Positions 61,213-64,000 of a stretch of DNA of 64,000 nt are shown in pieces. Location: assembly GCA_963930775.1 (NCBI GenBank), contig OZ005692.1, positions 9,095,029 through 9,159,028 of the forward strand, given 5' to 3'. Under the pieces are notes generated by a model that saw nothing but the letters and a program-made list of their open reading frames with translations, was not told the origin of the DNA and made no database searches. Numbering within the stretch: position 1 is the stretch's first letter; every line of letters starts with the position of its first letter. Position numbers and translations under genes: made by a program. This DNA is from Cliona cf. orientalis. Taxonomy: Eukaryota; Porifera; Demospongiae; Clionaida; Clionaidae.

Positions 61213-64000
61213 ATGGCAAGAATGAGCCCACTGATAATCTTCATGATCTTCCCTTTCTTTGCTCTTACGGAATCGCAGTCAGTTCACAACCTGACTTTCA
61301 TGTTTGTGACATCTTTTGGTCAGTCTGGATTCAATGCATCTGGAGTGGTACCAGCTGCTGACATAGCACTTGAGGACATCAATAGCAATCCTGATGTTCT
61401 CCAAGGCTACCACCTCATGTACGATAAAGTGAGAGACTCACAGGTATACATACAATTAAGCAATAGTTACTGTAGCTATACATCTACCATTGTCTATATC
61501 AGTTAATCAAATTTTGCATCCAAGTCAGTCATAGCCTCATCCACAGGACCTCCAAACTTTCAGTGTTACTGCTGAGATTGGCCTGGGGAAGAAGCTAGTG
61601 ACAGCTACAGCTACAATTATTATTATGCTTTCTACTTATTAAATTTTATTCAGTGTAATCGAGGGACATCCTTGGACATATTTCTCAAGGGAGTTCTGTT
61701 AGATACCACTGCAATACTTGGTGTTGTTGGGAGTGGGTGCTCTACAGCCACTGAACCCGTGGCAGAAATCATTCATCAATGGAATATTTCGCTTGTAAGA
61801 CATTAAGTTACCTTAATGGGGAGAGTTTTACATCATTGTGGCATGTATATCAATCACGCTAAACAAATGCTGCAATCAAGTACTAATTTACCGTTCTAGG
61901 ATTAGGCTCATAACCATGCAGTGGTGCTCTATCAAATCAATGTATTACTATTAGATTTCCTATGCATCAAGATCGCCGGTATTGAGTGATAGAAGTCGAT
62001 TCAAGTCATTCTTTAGGAACACGTTCAACCTGCAAATCATCGCCCCAGCCTTGCGCTCAGCTATGCTTCACTTCAATTGGACTAGGATTGCTGTACTGAC
62101 CCAAGATGAGGACCTATTTACCGAGGTATACGTGATATTACGCAAAGTAGTCTGTGAATAACATTGTCATAGTCCACTTGATATCCCTTTGATAACATGA
62201 TTTTCTCATGTTAACTGGTATGATTTATGGCTACCATTTACTTAGCTAAGAGCTAAGCTTATAGGCTTATTTTTTCTATTAGACTGAGTCAGATATTCGG
62301 AGTGAACTTCAGTCAGCTGGAATCACAGTGGATAGCCAGGTGTACAAAACTGACGAGATCGTCATTGAAACAATTGAAGAATTTTTTGTAAGCCTAATGG
62401 CATCATTACTATTACAACCCTGTAATCAATTTTTTATTGATAGGTTATGGAAGAAAACTTTCGAATATTCTATCTGAATGCCTACCCTGCACAGAAAAGG
62501 AGGGTTCTCTGCTGTGTAATTAGATGATAATTACTAGCTTAAAGCCTATAATAATAACAGCTTTTCTCTATTTATTGAAGGCCTACCACCAAAATCTTGT
62601 CTATCCTCGATATGTATGGATCATGTATGAAGATTTCCTCTCCCCCCTGGATGTACCTGATGATGATCACTGCACAGATGAAGAGCTGGCAACTGTTTTG
62701 AATGGGGCAATCATTCTACAAGTCATTAACAACTCCAATGTAACATCGGACAATGGAATTGTAAGTTAAAGTTTTAGCTTTAGAAGGTAATAGATTTTCT
62801 AGTAATTTGCTTATAAATGCATTCACATAAGCATAATTATTATGCCTAGGATTGCATTATAAGAAATTGCCACTAGTTATCTTGAGATCTATTAGGGTCC
62901 TCTGTAATTTGGGTATTAATCAATTTATTTCCCAGTCTCTGACTACCTTTAACAACAACTATGAGGAAAGGGGTAGACGGGATGGAATCAGTACTTCCGG
63001 TGTGGCCTACAACCTCTACGATGCATTGTGGCTCTTTGCTCTGGCCCTAAACAGTACTGATGCCATGGTTAAGAGTGGCAATGACACCAGCAGAACTGGC
63101 TGTGAGAGAGTTCCTGGTTCACTAGTTCCACTGGAGGAGTTTAGCTACTCCAACGGTAGGATGGGATGTCTCATTCAGTGGAATCTCCAGCAAACCAACT
63201 TTAGTGGCCTTACGGTGAGTGAGCAAACTTTGTGTATATTAAAGAATATTAAGTCTTGTTAGTTTGTGGTAATACTTTAGATTAAGAACCTCGTACACCC
63301 AGTATAGCTAATAGTTTGTGACATTGCCTAATAATTGTTATTTTTGTTAGACACCACTGCTGTAATTTGAGAGGAACTGAACTCACACACAGTCTAAACA
63401 ATGCCTAATGAGTGCTTCCCTGTATTCATGGCTATAATAACATTATGCATGTCATAGTATACTGCACTGAACTGCATATTGATTTCATAATCATAGGGAA
63501 GAGTACTGTTTGATGAAAATGGAACTCGAATTCTCACCAACATCCAATTTCGTCACCATCAACTGCTAGAAGGTATATTATATAGTGAATGTAGTTCCAT
63601 AATATAGAAACTATGTTCATCATAACGTACTATTACAGGTGGTCGGCTGACGAGGACACTGTTTGCTCACGTGGATAAAGCTGACAATTTCACATTTACA
63701 TTTCTACCTGGCAAGAGTGAACGCGATATCTATCCCGGTATGTATATATATTAGCAAGAGAGACTAAGTGATAATTTTAATTTGCCCTAATAGATACTAT
63801 AGTGCGATGGTCAGTAAAAAAAATATAGCTAAGATAACATTTCCTGCATAGGGCTATAGCCCTAAATACAATTATGATATATACTAATATTTAGTTTTAT
63901 AACATCCTTTGATGGTGCACTATATACTATGTAAACACATAGTGATGTCATTCAGACCGTGCACTTGCATGCAGTACCACTGCACTTGTACTGATACTCT
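61213..64000 (+). CDS. GABA-B-like class C GPCR, gene C (5' part, runs off right edge)
   Basis: Nine exons are visible: 61213-61443, 61654-61794, 61955-62125, 62283-62387, 62444-62515, 62581-62760, 62936-63214, 63497-63572, 63639-63737. Positions and phases match genes A and B. They cover the signal peptide and the whole flytrap domain; the membrane domain lies beyond the window. The region matching the ligand pocket differs from A and B: GSGCSTATEPVAE replaces GCGCSVATEPVAE, WIMYEDFLSP replaces the YDWY segment, and SGVAYNLYD replaces INQAYxLYD, so the residue matching the amine-binding Glu is Val. Several N-glycosylation sites are present (NNSN, NVTS, NDTS). Different ligand preference is inferred. 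Confidence 0.92.
61533..61596. mobile_element. Very short fold-back remnant in intron 1 of gene C
   Basis: AGCCTCATCCACAGG at the left and CCTGGGGAAGAAGCT at the right resemble the ends of the 6828-7368 element, about 64 bp apart. Confidence 0.5.

Noticed and set aside
1-64000. CRISPR arrays, bacterial operons, rRNA
   Set aside because: No spaced direct repeats, ribosome-binding sites or rRNA-like sequence; intron-split genes throughout show a eukaryotic genome.

Overview
This is eukaryotic, AT-rich DNA from an animal. The genes are cut into short exons by GT-AG introns, are packed closely, and mix animal-type families (bHLH-PAS factors, class C GPCRs of the GABA-B type, ABCG transporters, a Notum-type esterase) with one bacterial-type enzyme. 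The small introns, tandem GABA-B-like receptors, many miniature inverted-repeat elements and a basal-looking bHLH-PAS protein fit a sponge (demosponge, Amphimedon-like). That placement is an inference from gene content, not a database match.

Layout. (1) 1-14.4 kb, minus strand: the 5' part of a bHLH-PAS gene whose 3' part lies left of the window. Two coding exons are visible, and a TATA-driven untranslated first exon probably lies at 14.34 kb, implying a first intron of about 12 kb that carries repeats. (2) 15.1-22.1 kb, minus: a complete ten-exon paralogue (953 aa) with bHLH, PAS-A, PAS-B and a long Ser-rich tail. (3) 22.1-27.5 kb: mostly non-coding, with one MITE and a lone candidate first exon at 27.2 kb. 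(4) 27.5-36.4 kb, minus: a 17-exon gene that reads as one 2091-aa protein joining a secreted Notum-type carboxylesterase, a membrane span, a complete ABCG half-transporter and a 669-aa Ser-rich tail. (5) 37.1-38.3 kb, minus: a single-exon 7TM receptor with an almost perfect 42-bp-arm palindrome upstream. (6) 39.4-41.5 kb, minus: a single-exon HypX-type protein (formyltransferase-like plus enoyl-CoA-hydratase-like) with a mitochondrial-looking presequence and a TATA/NRF-1-like promoter. (7) 42.6-64 kb, plus: three tandem GABA-B-like receptor genes; A (823 aa) and B (828 aa) are complete and C runs off the right edge. Intron 4 of gene A is 5.6 kb and holds nested MITEs, a 3.94-kb segment with perfect 21-bp inverted ends, and an unidentified spliced gene on the opposite strand.

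No rRNA, tRNA, CRISPR or bacterial operon structure is seen. Exon models come from reading splice sites by eye. For each main gene, every exon length and phase was checked to give a continuous frame. The most notable points are the Notum-ABCG fusion, HypX in an animal genome, the near-identical first exons of three otherwise diverged receptors, and the antisense gene nested in the receptor intron.
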